Below are positions 24,845 through 33,737 of a DNA stretch of 36,116 bases, one piece after another. Position numbers and translations under genes: made by a program. The notes under the pieces are model-generated. The model had not been told where the DNA came from, did not search any database, and saw only the letters and a list, made by a program, of their open reading frames with translations. The stretch comes from an uncultured Gammaproteobacteria bacterium. GTDB lineage: Bacteria > Pseudomonadota > Gammaproteobacteria > Enterobacterales > Psychrobiaceae. The DNA lies in the NCBI GenBank assembly GCA_913060565.1, contig CAJXRU010000031.1:1-36116 (forward strand). Direction: 5' to 3'. The stretch's first letter is position 1. The number at the start of each line of letters is the position of its first letter.

Positions 24845-26269
24845 ATGAACGATAATAGAGAGCAATTTGGATCTCGACTTGGATTTATTTTAGCCGCTGC
24901 CGGCAGTGCAGTTGGCATTGGTAATTTAGTTGGATTTCCCGTTAACGCAGCCAAAAACGGCGGTGGTGCATTTTTAGTAATGTACGCCATCTTCGTCGTT
25001 GCCTTATGTCTACCTGTCATGATGGCAGAGTTAGCCATGGGACGAAGCAATCAAAAAGGTCCAGTAGGGGCATTCACAGGTCTTTCATCGTCAGAGAGTA
25101 AATGGCGTTTTGCCGGCATTCTGGGCGTATTAACGCCGTTTATGATTGGTATTTTCTATACCGTGATTAGTGTTTGGATCCTTGGCTATCTATTTATGGC
25201 CGCCACTGGCGATCTTGCGCATCTAGCTGCCGATGGCACCTTTGGTAGCTTCGTCAGTAGTTACTACATCTTTGCAGCCATGATTGGTGTTGTGGCCATT
25301 ATTTACTTTATCTTAAAAATGGGCGTTCAAGACGGTATCGAGAAAGTATCGAAAATACTCATGCCAGCCTTATTCTTTATGCTAATTGGTTTAGTTATTT
25401 TTGTATTAACGCTCGATAATGCAGCTGCTGGTGTTGAATTTTATGTCATTCCTGATTTCACTAAGATTAGCGCGTCAGTGATTAATGGCGCGTTATCTCA
25501 AGCCTTCTTCTCGCTGTCACTGGGTATGGGTATTTTGATTACCTATGGCTCATATTTAAGTCGTAAAACCAACATTGTTAGCTCTGCTAAGATGGTTGCA
25601 GTTGCTGATACGTCAGTGGCATTTATTGCAGGTTTAATGGTGATGCCAGCCATTTTCTCATTTAACCCATCAGTTAATCCAGGTGAGTTGAGTGATTCTT
25701 CTGTTGGTTTGATTTTTGTATTGTTACCTAAAATCTTCCTAGCGCTACAAGCATCAATCGGCTTTATTGGCGCAAGCATTGTTGCGACATTATTCTTCTT
25801 ATTAGTGTTCTTTGCTGCTATTACCTCACTGGTTTCAATCATTGAAGTACCTGTGTCTTACCTAATGGATGAGAAGAAACAAACACGTAAAAAAGCACTT
25901 TCAACCATTGGACTATTCGGCGGTGTGTTAACTATTCTCGCTAGTTTATCACTAGGTATGGTTGGTTTCTTAACAGAGATGGTAACTTACGGTAGTGGCG
26001 TTAAATCGTTCTTCGATATTATCATCGATATTTTCTACGAAACAATCTTGCCACTTAATGGTTTATTAGTGTGTTTATTCGTTAGCTATCGCTGGAAAAA
26101 GCATAACCTCAATAAAGAACTCAGCGTTGGTGATGACAGCTTCGAAGGCTCTTTAATGAAAAAGTACGTTAACTTTTCGTTAGGCACCTTTATTCCAGTT
26201 ATCTTGTTGGTCATTTTCTTAAATACCGTTGCTGATAAGTTCTTCGCTCATTCGTTGTTTGGTTTCTAA
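24845..26269 (+). CDS. Sodium-dependent transporter, NSS (SNF) family
   Basis: 474 aa with about 11 membrane helices. The NSS signature GFILAAAGSAVGIGNLVGFPVNAAKNGGGAF forms the unwound helix 1 that binds Na+ and substrate. The family imports amino acids or related amines with Na+ in bacteria (LeuT, Tyt1). The cargo here is not readable. The N-terminus DNREQFGSRLGF is standard. AAAAGG precedes the ATG, and a strong terminator follows at 26292, so it is monocistronic. Confidence 0.9.
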   Translation: MNDNREQFGSRLGFILAAAGSAVGIGNLVGFPVNAAKNGGGAFLVMYAIFVVALCLPVMMAELAMGRSNQKGPVGAFTGLSSSESKWRFAGILGVLTPFMIGIFYTVISVWILGYLFMAATGDLAHLAADGTFGSFVSSYYIFAAMIGVVAIIYFILKMGVQDGIEKVSKILMPALFFMLIGLVIFVLTLDNAAAGVEFYVIPDFTKISASVINGALSQAFFSLSLGMGILITYGSYLSRKTNIVSSAKMVAVADTSVAFIAGLMVMPAIFSFNPSVNPGELSDSSVGLIFVLLPKIFLALQASIGFIGASIVATLFFLLVFFAAITSLVSIIEVPVSYLMDEKKQTRKKALSTIGLFGGVLTILASLSLGMVGFLTEMVTYGSGVKSFFDIIIDIFYETILPLNGLLVCLFVSYRWKKHNLNKELSVGDDSFEGSLMKKYVNFSLGTFIPVILLVIFLNTVADKFFAHSLFGF

Positions 26270-26291
26270 ACTTCTAACAATAACAATAAAT

Positions 26292-26318
26292 AAAAAGGTT
26301 GCTGCGGCAACCTTTTTT
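26292..26318 (+). terminator. Rho-independent terminator of the NSS transporter gene
   Basis: AAAAAGGTTGC (26292-26302) pairs perfectly with GCAACCTTTTT (26307-26317) around a TGCG loop and runs into six T residues. It begins 22 bases after the stop codon. The preceding A-run could also serve the other strand. Confidence 0.9.
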
Positions 26319-26430
26319 GTATTTTAACAGTAGAGAAAAATATTCGACTAAGTAGCAATAAGATATTCATTGCAGCATTACTATTTCGAAGATAGAGTAT
26401 GTAAGCATAATTAAATCAAGGAGCTAGCTA

Positions 26431-27171
26431 ATGCTAAATAGATTTCTTAAAATTTTTGCGTGTTCTTCAATCGCCTTTTCATTATCAGCTCATTGTGACA
26501 CTTTTAATGTGGGCTTATTAAAATCTGGGCATCCCCCTTTTTCATTTCCAGCATCTCACCATCAAAAGGGTATTTACGTCGATATATTACAGCAGATTAC
26601 CCTAATTACTGGCGACAAATTCATTATCAATTATTATCCTAATAAGCGATTGATAAAGTCATTTAATGACGGTTTAATTCACATTGAACCAGGCGTCAGT
26701 CCACTATGGCGCACCCAATGGAAAGATATCTCACGTTATAGTATTGCGTTTACACAGTACACTGATGTAACTGTTTTTAGAAAAAATGAACTATTTAAAA
26801 TTAACAGTGCAGCTGACTTAATGGATAAAGGCGTGGCGACAGTAAAAAGCTATTATTATCCTGGGTTTCAAAATGCGTTTAATAGTGGAAAAATAAAGCG
26901 ATACAGCTTAAATCATGAACTGCAATTACTGAAGTTTTTATCAAAGAAACAACGAGGTGCAGACGTCGGGTTTATCAATGAGTATGTATTAATGTATTAC
27001 ATCAAAAAAGAAGGTTTTTCATTTGATATAGGTAACTCGATTGGCAATGTACCAATTATGTTTCGGTTTCATGTAGACAACTCTTCATCAATTAATCGCT
27101 TTAATAAAGCGCTAGAAACTTTGATTAATAACGGCTCAGTCTCTGCTATCATTGAAAAATACAAGCGCTAA
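26431..27171 (+). CDS. Periplasmic substrate-binding protein (SBP_bac_3-like), orphan
   Basis: 246 aa. Signal peptide about 1-23 (FLKIFACSSIAFSLSAHC), then FNVGLLKSGHPPFSFP and GIYVDILQQI, the typical opening of the extracellular solute-binding family 3 fold. The C-terminus INNGSVSAIIEKYKR also fits. These proteins usually bind amino acids or similar small solutes, but no ABC permease or ATPase lies nearby. Orphan copies of this type are frequent in marine gammaproteobacteria and may be sensors or use remote permeases. AAGGAG lies eight bases before the ATG. Confidence 0.8.
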   Translation: MLNRFLKIFACSSIAFSLSAHCDTFNVGLLKSGHPPFSFPASHHQKGIYVDILQQITLITGDKFIINYYPNKRLIKSFNDGLIHIEPGVSPLWRTQWKDISRYSIAFTQYTDVTVFRKNELFKINSAADLMDKGVATVKSYYYPGFQNAFNSGKIKRYSLNHELQLLKFLSKKQRGADVGFINEYVLMYYIKKEGFSFDIGNSIGNVPIMFRFHVDNSSSINRFNKALETLINNGSVSAIIEKYKR

Positions 27172-27250
27172 TAAAATTAATATATATTATTTAAGATCTG
27201 TGGAAATTTTGATTTTTTTGCAGCAATTTGTTTTTCCTACATAACAGAAC

Positions 27251-27821
27251 ATGTGTGGTATAGCAGGCATTGTTTTAGGTATTGCTAAATCAATTCTAAA
27301 TCGCGACAAGATACGGTGAATACTTGTTATCAATTACAACGAGATATTTTTTTCCGTCCACCATCTTATACATAACAAGCTTGAAGTTAATAATTTCGAC
27401 GGGCTTTTACTTCCCAGGAGGCACAACAAACCAGCTAGAGAGTATCTAGAATAAGGTTTTCTACAAGCATCAGTCGTTGAATTCTTTGCGGCTAACAAAC
27501 CTGTTTCTACAATTTGTCATGGCACTATTGTTACAGTTAGAAGCATTCCCCCTAAGTCAAATCAATCCGTATTATACGATTATCAAACAACGGCATTATA
27601 AAAATAGCAAGCATTAGCAGGATGCAACTTAATTCGATGATGGTTCGATGATTTTTACTTAACTTACCGTGAAATAACCGTTAAAGCGGGAGTTGAATCG
27701 ATACTCCTAGTCAATTACACCGTGGTTTTACGTGCAAGATACAAACTTTACATCAGCACGATGGCCAGATAATTTACACTACTTTTCAAATGCACTCATT
27801 ACGTTAGTTAAGAATAATTAG
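27251..27821 (+). pseudogene. Decayed DJ-1/PfpI (type 1 glutamine amidotransferase) family gene
   Basis: No intact ORF, but conserved family blocks appear in order across three plus-strand frames. They are GIVLGIAKSILNRDK (from about 27269), NNFDGLLLP followed by a GGH-like site and KPAREYLE (about 27391-27450), FFAANKPVSTICHGTIV with the catalytic-type Cys-His (about 27480-27532), SVLYDYQTTAL, DDFYLTYREITV, and the end VQDTNFTSARWPDNLHYFSNALITLV with a stop at 27819-27821. Several in-frame stops and at least two frameshifts separate them. The N-terminal 60 or so residues are missing. The remnant overlaps the 3' end of the convergent ykgJ-like gene by 14 bases. Confidence 0.8.
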
Positions 27822-28209
27822 CCCGCCTGCTTGCTTTCATTAAATTATCAAGCCGCTGTTGAGATCTCTTAACATTTTGCATATCAGCCGCTTCAATCAT
27901 CTCACACTCATCGTGAATCATCTCTGTGATTAAGCTAGGATAATGGCGGCAGTCTTCTGGCCGATCAAGATAAATACTACAGCTATATTTTCTCGACACA
28001 CCGTCTTGTTCGATAGAAATAATTTCTAAAAATGGGCACTGTTTCAGTTTGCTCCCAGTGGCCGGATCAAACCAAATTTCGTCATCCTTTACATATGCAT
28101 AGATTTCTGGGTTAAATATTTCCCATAGTGCTATTTCATCAGCAGTCGCCGACAACGCACCATCGCCATATTTTATGCAACATTTCCCGCATTGGTTACA
28201 GTCTTTCAT
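27808..28209 (-). CDS. YkgJ-family cysteine cluster protein
   Basis: 133 aa. The N-terminal CNQCGKCC (Cys4, 7, 10, 11), then CPFLEI, YSCSIYLDRPEDCRHYP and a late HDECEMIEA. This Cys spacing is the YkgJ (CxxCxxCC) pattern, which likely binds zinc or an Fe-S cluster. Function is unknown. It stands alone on the minus strand, and its 3' end overlaps the decayed DJ-1/PfpI gene. The 240 bases to chrA show no clear signal. Confidence 0.85.
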   Translation of the reverse strand: MKDCNQCGKCCIKYGDGALSATADEIALWEIFNPEIYAYVKDDEIWFDPATGSKLKQCPFLEIISIEQDGVSRKYSCSIYLDRPEDCRHYPSLITEMIHDECEMIEAADMQNVKRSQQRLDNLMKASRRANYS

Positions 28210-28449
28210 TACACACCATTAATCATTCCGCTATTATGAAGAATAATATCATTGGTGAGTACAACAATAATACTGACAAAATGAGTTTATCTGCCCAATA
28301 TAATATTAAAAATTTATGACAATCGAAATAAGCGCTATGCGCCAATTCGCAACTCAATTATTATAAACGCCTGTTGATATTTGGTTTCATATTATATTCA
28401 ATCGACAACCTTCAAAACCCCTTAACACGCTTAAAAAGATAGTTCAGTT

Positions 28450-29601
28450 ATGCTTGATGTTATAAAACAGTTTTTCATTTTAGGTCTGATGAGTTTTGGT
28501 GGCCCCGCTGCTCACATTGGCTATTTTCATAAACAATTCGTTGGGCAGTTAAAGTGGCTGTCTGAAGAAGAATTCGTAAGTATTGTCGCCATTAGTCACC
28601 TTTTGCCAGGGCCTGGTTCAAGTCAGGTAGGTTTTGCAATAGGCTACCACCGTGCAGGCTGGCTTGGTGGATTGAGTGCCTTCATCGGCTTTACCTTACC
28701 ATCCTTTGCGCTAATGATTGCTTTTGCTTATTTTGGCAATATTTTTCACGACAACTCTATTCTGGAAAATATAATTCATGGCTTAAAATTATTAGCCGTT
28801 ATTGTCGTCGCTGATGCTGTCTTTGGCATGTTCAGTAATTTTTGTAAAAACAAGCTCACTCAAGCCTTATGTATCCTAACCGCTGTTTCAATTTTACTAT
28901 TCCAGTCGATAGCGGTTCAGATGATAGCTATTGTTGTGGCAGGCGCTCTAGGTTACAAATTCTTATCAACACCTAAGCGCTCAAATACAAGCAGCACACC
29001 ACTGAGCCTTAACAAACCAATATTCGTGATATCTATCATTTTGTTTGGCGCAAGTTTCATTGCATATGAACACGATTTACTAAGTGTCTTTTTCAGCTAC
29101 TTTCAAGCAGGAAGCTTAGTGTATGGCGGTGGCCATGTCGTGTTGCCATTATTACAAAACATCACAAGTGACACCTTAAGTCATGACACCTTTTTAACAG
29201 GTTATGCCTTAGCACAAGGTGTGCCGGGTCCTATGTTTACACTAGCCACGTTTCTTGGCTATAACACACATGCCGATACGCCGTTACTTGGCGCAACACT
29301 CGCCACCTTAGGAATATTTTTGCCGGGATTTTTATTGTTAACCTGCTTTAAATCAAGCTGGAGCGCTGTATCGAGCAATCCAACATTAAAAGGAATTACC
29401 GCCGGTATTAATGCGAGCGTCGTTGGGCTGTTAATTGCTGCACTTTATCAACCTATTTTCACCAGTGCGGTCATTAATGCTTCAGATTTTGTCGTCGTAT
29501 TAATTGGATTACTTGCCCTTAAATCACAAAAGCTGTCTATCTTAAAACTAATTTTCGTGGTGTTATTATGCAACTTTTTGCTAATGCAATTTACTTTTTA
29601 A
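28450..29601 (+). CDS. chrA: Chromate transporter, ChrA type
   Basis: 383 aa long-form CHR protein built of two homologous halves, each a membrane domain. The first half has QFFILGLMSFGGPAAHIGYF and LLPGPGSSQVGFAIGY. The second has FQAGSLVYGGGHVVLPLL and AQGVPGPMFTLATFLGY. These paired FGGP/GGGH and PGP motifs define the family, which extrudes chromate across the inner membrane. The ribosome site is weak. It stands 80 bases upstream of an ArsR gene, so the metal-resistance genes are grouped, though co-regulation is not shown. Confidence 0.9.
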   Translation: MLDVIKQFFILGLMSFGGPAAHIGYFHKQFVGQLKWLSEEEFVSIVAISHLLPGPGSSQVGFAIGYHRAGWLGGLSAFIGFTLPSFALMIAFAYFGNIFHDNSILENIIHGLKLLAVIVVADAVFGMFSNFCKNKLTQALCILTAVSILLFQSIAVQMIAIVVAGALGYKFLSTPKRSNTSSTPLSLNKPIFVISIILFGASFIAYEHDLLSVFFSYFQAGSLVYGGGHVVLPLLQNITSDTLSHDTFLTGYALAQGVPGPMFTLATFLGYNTHADTPLLGATLATLGIFLPGFLLLTCFKSSWSAVSSNPTLKGITAGINASVVGLLIAALYQPIFTSAVINASDFVVVLIGLLALKSQKLSILKLIFVVLLCNFLLMQFTF

Positions 29602-29681
29602 GTACTCTATAACCTGTTATTATCGTTGCCCTCGCCTAACACATGGTGAGGTGCAATTATGATTTGAAGTGAGTACTTTCC

Positions 29682-29990
29682 ATGACTACCACCATTGAAG
29701 ACACTGCCAAGGCGCTAAAAGAACTTGGACATCCAATTCGATTAACTATATTTAAACGCTTGGTAAAATCGGGAATTCAAGGATTAGCAGTGGGGCAACT
29801 CCAAAAAGAACTTCAAATTCCCAACTCAACGTTATCTCACCATATATCGAGTCTCGCTTCGGCGTCACTTATTCGTCAGCGCCGTGAAGGAACCACGCTT
29901 TATTGTGTCGTTGAATACGATCGTTTTATGCAAGTAATCAGTTTTTTGCAAGATGAATGTTGTATCGAATCACCTTCTCCAATTAGCTAA
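29682..29990 (+). CDS. arsR: ArsR/SmtB-family repressor with C-terminal Cys pair
   Basis: 102 aa winged helix-turn-helix protein. The recognition region is LQKELQIPNSTLSHHISSLASASLI (about 41-65), followed by the wing RREGTTLYCVVEY. The classical ArsR metal site CVCDL in the recognition helix is absent. Instead there is a vicinal Cys93-Cys94 pair in FLQDECCIES near the C-terminus, plus Cys75. A C-terminal Cys pair is known from the organoarsenical-responsive ArsR of Shewanella putrefaciens, which sits next to arsP, and an ArsP-like permease follows here as well. The sensor specificity is inference. Confidence 0.87.
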   Translation: MTTTIEDTAKALKELGHPIRLTIFKRLVKSGIQGLAVGQLQKELQIPNSTLSHHISSLASASLIRQRREGTTLYCVVEYDRFMQVISFLQDECCIESPSPIS

Positions 29991-30153
29991 GATCAGTGAC
30001 TTAACTGTTTAATCAGTATTCAACTCACATTATTAGCACGCTATTTCCATAAACATAGAAATAAGAATTGATCTTTTTACAGATCCTCATTATATTTCAT
30101 AAAAAACTATTTCGGTACTTTTAGAAATACAATTTTACAATAGGAATCCAATC

Positions 30154-31068
30154 ATGAATATCACACAAGAAATGATAGAAAACACCCTCGGGATGTTTGC
30201 ATTCTTAGCAGTAGAACTCACCATTCTATTTTTAGTTATTAGCTACCTAGTTGGCGTATTACAACTGTATATACCGCCACAAAAAATCCAACGTATCCTC
30301 AGTGATAAAAACGGTAAAGGCTATATCATTGCCGGTTTTCTTGGTGCGATAACGCCGTTTTGCTCGTGTTCAACCATTCCTTTTTTAAAAGGGCTGTTAA
30401 GGGCTAAAGCAGGATTTGGCACCATGATGGTATTTTTATTCGCCAGTCCATTACTCAATCCGATTATCATCGGTCTCTTTGCTGTGACATTCGGACTTGA
30501 AGTCACCCTGTTTTATTTTGTGATGGCAATGGGGGTCTCTATTATTGCGGGGTTTGTTTTGGAAAAACTCGGGTTTGAAAAATATGTTAAAGAAGAGGCT
30601 TATGCCGAGCCACAATCAACTGGCTGTGGCACGGGATGTGGCGGCGCTGTTAAGCCGGAAAGCAAGTGGCTAAAAATATGGCGTAGTACTTGGACGGACT
30701 TTGTTAAAGTATTGCCGTACCTTATTGGCGGTATTGCGCTAGGCTCAATGATTTACGGCTTTATGCCAACAGAGTTTGTTGCCCAAGTTGCTAGTGAAGA
30801 CAACCCTTTAGCAATCCCGATTGCGGCAGTTATTGGTATTCCGTTATATATCCGCGCTGAAGCTGTTATTCCTCTAAGTGCAGCACTAGCCGCTAAAGGC
30901 ATGGGACTCGGGGCGGTAATGGCTTTGATCATAGGAAGTGCAGGAGCGAGTTTGACAGAGGTCATTTTGTTAAAATCAATCTTTAAAAACAAAATGATTG
31001 CAGCGTTTCTTTTCGTTATTTTATCAATGGCAATCGGCGCAGGCTTTTTGTATAGCGTTATTTTCTAA
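30154..31068 (+). CDS. Permease of the UPF0718/ArsP family, possible organoarsenical exporter
   Basis: 304 aa with about eight membrane helices. The first half carries GFLGAITPFCSCSTIPFLKGLLRAKAGFG (Cys70, Cys72) and FLFASPLLNPIIIG. The second carries GIPLYIRAEAVIPLSAALAAKG and LIIGSAGASLTEVILLK. A Cys/Gly-rich cytoplasmic loop CGTGCGG (Cys158, Cys162) separates them. ArsP members of this family extrude trivalent methyl- or aromatic arsenicals, while other members are uncharacterised. The ArsR neighbour with a Cys pair supports arsenical export. AGGAA precedes the ATG, and the 163-base gap to arsR could hold a separate promoter. Confidence 0.82.
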   Translation: MNITQEMIENTLGMFAFLAVELTILFLVISYLVGVLQLYIPPQKIQRILSDKNGKGYIIAGFLGAITPFCSCSTIPFLKGLLRAKAGFGTMMVFLFASPLLNPIIIGLFAVTFGLEVTLFYFVMAMGVSIIAGFVLEKLGFEKYVKEEAYAEPQSTGCGTGCGGAVKPESKWLKIWRSTWTDFVKVLPYLIGGIALGSMIYGFMPTEFVAQVASEDNPLAIPIAAVIGIPLYIRAEAVIPLSAALAAKGMGLGAVMALIIGSAGASLTEVILLKSIFKNKMIAAFLFVILSMAIGAGFLYSVIF

Positions 31069-31075
31069 ACACAGT

Positions 31076-31120
31076 AAATGATGTGCTAAGTAGTGATGAT
31101 TTACTTTTAGCACATCATTT
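31076..31120. terminator. Bidirectional terminator between the permease and SIMPL genes
   Basis: AAATGATGTGCTAA (31076-31089) and its exact complement (31107-31120) form a 14-bp stem with a 17-base loop between two convergent genes. The plus-strand side runs into TTTATTTT. It is moderately AT-rich, so its strength is uncertain. Confidence 0.7.
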
Positions 31121-31135
31121 TATTTTGTGTTCAGC

Positions 31136-31879
31136 TTACTTGAGTTTATAAACCACATTAATAGTTTTACGTAGCTCAATCGTTTCTGGTGCGAACATGT
31201 TGTAGTTGCCGCCACGATCAGACATTTTCATAGCTTCAAATCGTCCCATGTTCTCTTGGCGTAAGCCAAATCGTGCAAAAAATTCATTGAAGCTGCTGTC
31301 TTGGGTTGCCGCAAATACATTGCCTAACTTGGCATCTAATCCTGCCGCTAAGTCTTGCGCTTTTTGTTTAGCGTCTTTACCTGCTTTCCTCACAAGCGCC
31401 TGTATTAACGATTGGCGGTTAGATACATCAAAATTGATGGTGACATTATTGACGTTTTTCATCGCAATTAATTTATCCATCACCAATGAATAATGCTCAA
31501 TATTACGCAAGGTTACTTCAAAACGCTGGTTAACTTCATAGCCAGAGATCTTGCCTTGGCCATAACCATTGGTACGTTCACGCTGAATCTGTTTGTTGAG
31601 ATTATAGGATTTTATATCGTTTCTTTTCACATCTAGCTCATTTAATAGTTTTACTATTTCTCTGCCACGTAAACCAACGGTAAATAATGCCTGTTCAGGA
31701 TCTTTATCAAATGCCATTAAATTTAAATGGATAGTTGCCATATCGGGTGCAACTTTAGTTTTTGCCTCTCCAGTGACTAAAACAAATGGAAAATCAGGTA
31801 AGTTACTCGCCTGCGCGTATTGAGACACAAAAAATAACGACGATATGAACATGGTCGTTGCAGTTAAAAATTTAATCAT
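31136..31879 (-). CDS. SIMPL-domain (DUF541) periplasmic protein
   Basis: 247 aa. Signal peptide about 1-24 (LTATTMFISSLFFVSQYAQA), then FVLVTGEAKTKVAPDMATIHLNL, the standard opening of the SIMPL/DUF541 family, and a central GYEVNQRFEVTLRN strand. The family is periplasmic or outer-membrane associated (YggE, BP26); YggE is linked to oxidative-stress tolerance, but the molecular activity is unknown. AAAGGA lies upstream of the ATG. It diverges from the xdhC-like operon across 236 bases. Confidence 0.88.
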   Translation of the reverse strand: MIKFLTATTMFISSLFFVSQYAQASNLPDFPFVLVTGEAKTKVAPDMATIHLNLMAFDKDPEQALFTVGLRGREIVKLLNELDVKRNDIKSYNLNKQIQRERTNGYGQGKISGYEVNQRFEVTLRNIEHYSLVMDKLIAMKNVNNVTINFDVSNRQSLIQALVRKAGKDAKQKAQDLAAGLDAKLGNVFAATQDSSFNEFFARFGLRQENMGRFEAMKMSDRGGNYNMFAPETIELRKTINVVYKLK

Positions 31880-32115
31880 TAGAATCCTTTATTACAAAAT
31901 TAAACGAACGCCAAGGCACTGTAGCGCCTTAAAACTGAATAGAAACTTGATGGACTTTAGCTGTTTTTAATTCCTAAAACTACAAAGATTACATTTAGCA
32001 ACAATTGCTCAGCGGCACAATGATTGCAATTATCGCTGTTGGCTCATATAGTAGATTTCAGCACAAACATTGCCTATAAATTGAGCGCCCAATAAAAATA
32101 ATAGCAGGGACAGTT

Positions 32116-33138
32116 ATGAGTAATCGATTTCAAGATATTGTCAGCCAATGGCACCAACAAAAAGACGATGTGGACTGGGTATTAGCAACCATCGTTCAAA
32201 CGAAAGGATCCTCGTACCGAAAAGCCGGCGCGCACATGATGATCAATAGCCTTGGTCAAAGCTTTGGCATGCTGTCTGGTGGGTGTCTTGAGGCTGATTT
32301 AAAGCGCCAAGCACGCAAGTGTTGGATCACTAATCAATCGCAAATTGTTTGCTATGACATGAGTGATGAAAGTGACATTGCGTGGCAGCTGGGTATTGGC
32401 TGTGGCGGCATGGTGCGCGTATTTATTCAGCCGATAAATCAAGCCAATAGTTACCACCATCTACACCTTGTTTATCAGGCATTTATTGATAACCAATCGA
32501 TAGACTATCAGCTCATTGTTAACGACGTTGATGCGCTTAATCAGTGTGTATTCACCGCAACAAATCTTGATAAATCCAGTTCCTTTGATGAAACAACGCA
32601 ATGCTTCACAAGTCATCTAAAAAGTAAGCCAAATATTGTAATCTTTGGTGGTGGTATTGATACCTTGCCATTAGTTTCATTAATGAAAACAATGGCATGG
32701 AATATCACACTAATTGATGCGCGTAGTAACTATGCACGGCCATCAGTATTTAAAAGCGCCGATACGATTATTAATCAATCATATCAGTCGCTTACAAAAC
32801 ATCCCGCGTTGATTAATTGTAACGCAATTGTCATTATGCATCACAATATTGAATACGATGCACAAGCGATAAAACTGGCTCAATCTAGCCCTGCATCCTA
32901 TGTTGGATTATTAGGGCCAACGCATCGCACAGAGCGCGTTTTCGAACAAAAGTGTTTAGGCGATATTTCATTGCGCTGCCCGTTAACCAATCCAATTGGA
33001 TTAGCGCTAGGTGGTGATCTACCAGAAACCATTGCCCTCTCCATTGTCAGCGAAATTCAAGCGCACTTATCGCAAGCTTCTGCGACACCTTTAAGTACAT
33101 TTGAGCCTTGTGCAAATGAGGTCAATCATGCCTCTTAA
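32116..33138 (+). CDS. XdhC/CoxI-family molybdenum-hydroxylase maturation protein
   Basis: 340 aa. The N-terminal XdhC/CoxI domain has VLATIVQTKGSSYRKAGAHM and GMLSGGCLEADL, with GCGGMVRVFIQP after it. The C-terminal Rossmann domain starts at VIFGGGIDTLPLVSLM and includes the LLGPTHRTERVF motif. XdhC proteins bind molybdenum cofactor and help insert the sulfurated form into xanthine-oxidase-type enzymes. First gene of a four-gene operon with its client subunits, so its target is almost certainly the enzyme encoded downstream. AGGGA precedes the ATG. Confidence 0.9.
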   Translation: MSNRFQDIVSQWHQQKDDVDWVLATIVQTKGSSYRKAGAHMMINSLGQSFGMLSGGCLEADLKRQARKCWITNQSQIVCYDMSDESDIAWQLGIGCGGMVRVFIQPINQANSYHHLHLVYQAFIDNQSIDYQLIVNDVDALNQCVFTATNLDKSSSFDETTQCFTSHLKSKPNIVIFGGGIDTLPLVSLMKTMAWNITLIDARSNYARPSVFKSADTIINQSYQSLTKHPALINCNAIVIMHHNIEYDAQAIKLAQSSPASYVGLLGPTHRTERVFEQKCLGDISLRCPLTNPIGLALGGDLPETIALSIVSEIQAHLSQASATPLSTFEPCANEVNHAS

Positions 33139-33709
33139 CGCCATCATTTTAGCAGCAGGAAAAAGCACTCGTTTTAACGGTATCAAGCAACTTGCTAACC
33201 TCAACGGCGACAGCCTTGTGAATCATACGATTAGTCAAGTTGATTGCCCGACAATCAACCACGTGTATATAACACTTGGTGCCCATAGTTGCCGCGTCAT
33301 GTCGCAACTTCCCGAACATGTCAGCCCTATCATCAGTCAAAACTGGGAGCTGGGAATGGGGCACAGTCTGGCGGATTCCGTTAATGAATTATCACTATCA
33401 AGTGGTCGTTTACTGGTGTGCCTAGCCGATCAGGTAGCCGTTTCACCAAACCATTATCGCCAGCTTACAGAGCTAAGTCGTCAGCACCCTGATGCCATTA
33501 TTGCCTCTTGTGTCAACGATCGCGCCTGCGTGCCAGCGATCTTTCCAAGACGTTTCTTTACACCGTTATCCCAACTTCAAGGGGACCAAGGAGCCAAAGA
33601 AATTCTCAAACAACACGCTGCTGATGTGGTAACCGTAAATTGCCCCTGTGCTCAGCAAGATATTGATACCAATGAAGATCTCTTTATGTATCAGCAACAT
33701 CAACTTTAA
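33128..33709 (+). CDS. MocA-like molybdenum cofactor nucleotidyltransferase
   Basis: 193 aa from the ATG at 33128, overlapping the xdhC-like gene by 11 bases. GAGGT directly upstream and the family start PLNAIILAAGKSTRFNGIKQ support this over an earlier ATG at 33101. The motif LAAGKSTRFNGIK with Lys20 binds the nucleotide, and LVCLADQVAV is the metal-binding strand. The MocA/MobA-like family joins CTP or GTP to molybdopterin. In xanthine-oxidase-type operons the cytidine form is usual, which fits this one. Confidence 0.87.
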   Translation: MPLNAIILAAGKSTRFNGIKQLANLNGDSLVNHTISQVDCPTINHVYITLGAHSCRVMSQLPEHVSPIISQNWELGMGHSLADSVNELSLSSGRLLVCLADQVAVSPNHYRQLTELSRQHPDAIIASCVNDRACVPAIFPRRFFTPLSQLQGDQGAKEILKQHAADVVTVNCPCAQQDIDTNEDLFMYQQHQL

Positions 33710-33737
33710 CTAATTTCTGAAAAAGAAAGGTAAATCT

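Noticed and set aside
27251-27319. ATG TGT GGT ATA GCA GGC ATT, reading MCGIAGIV, looks like the N-terminus of asparagine synthase or another class II glutamine amidotransferase.
   Set aside because: The frame stops after 22 codons. The following residues (VLGIAKSILNRDK) and all later blocks fit a DJ-1/PfpI remnant instead; the MCGIAGI match is short and probably chance.
28128-28319. A 63-codon plus-strand ORF across the start of the ykgJ-like gene.
   Set aside because: It is mostly antisense to the well-supported Cys-cluster gene, with no ribosome site and no recognisable motif.
29628-29652. Imperfect repeat CCTCGCC...GGTGAGG between chrA and arsR as an ArsR operator or chrA terminator.
   Set aside because: It has one mismatch in short arms, no T-run, and no similarity to a known ArsR operator that I can confirm.
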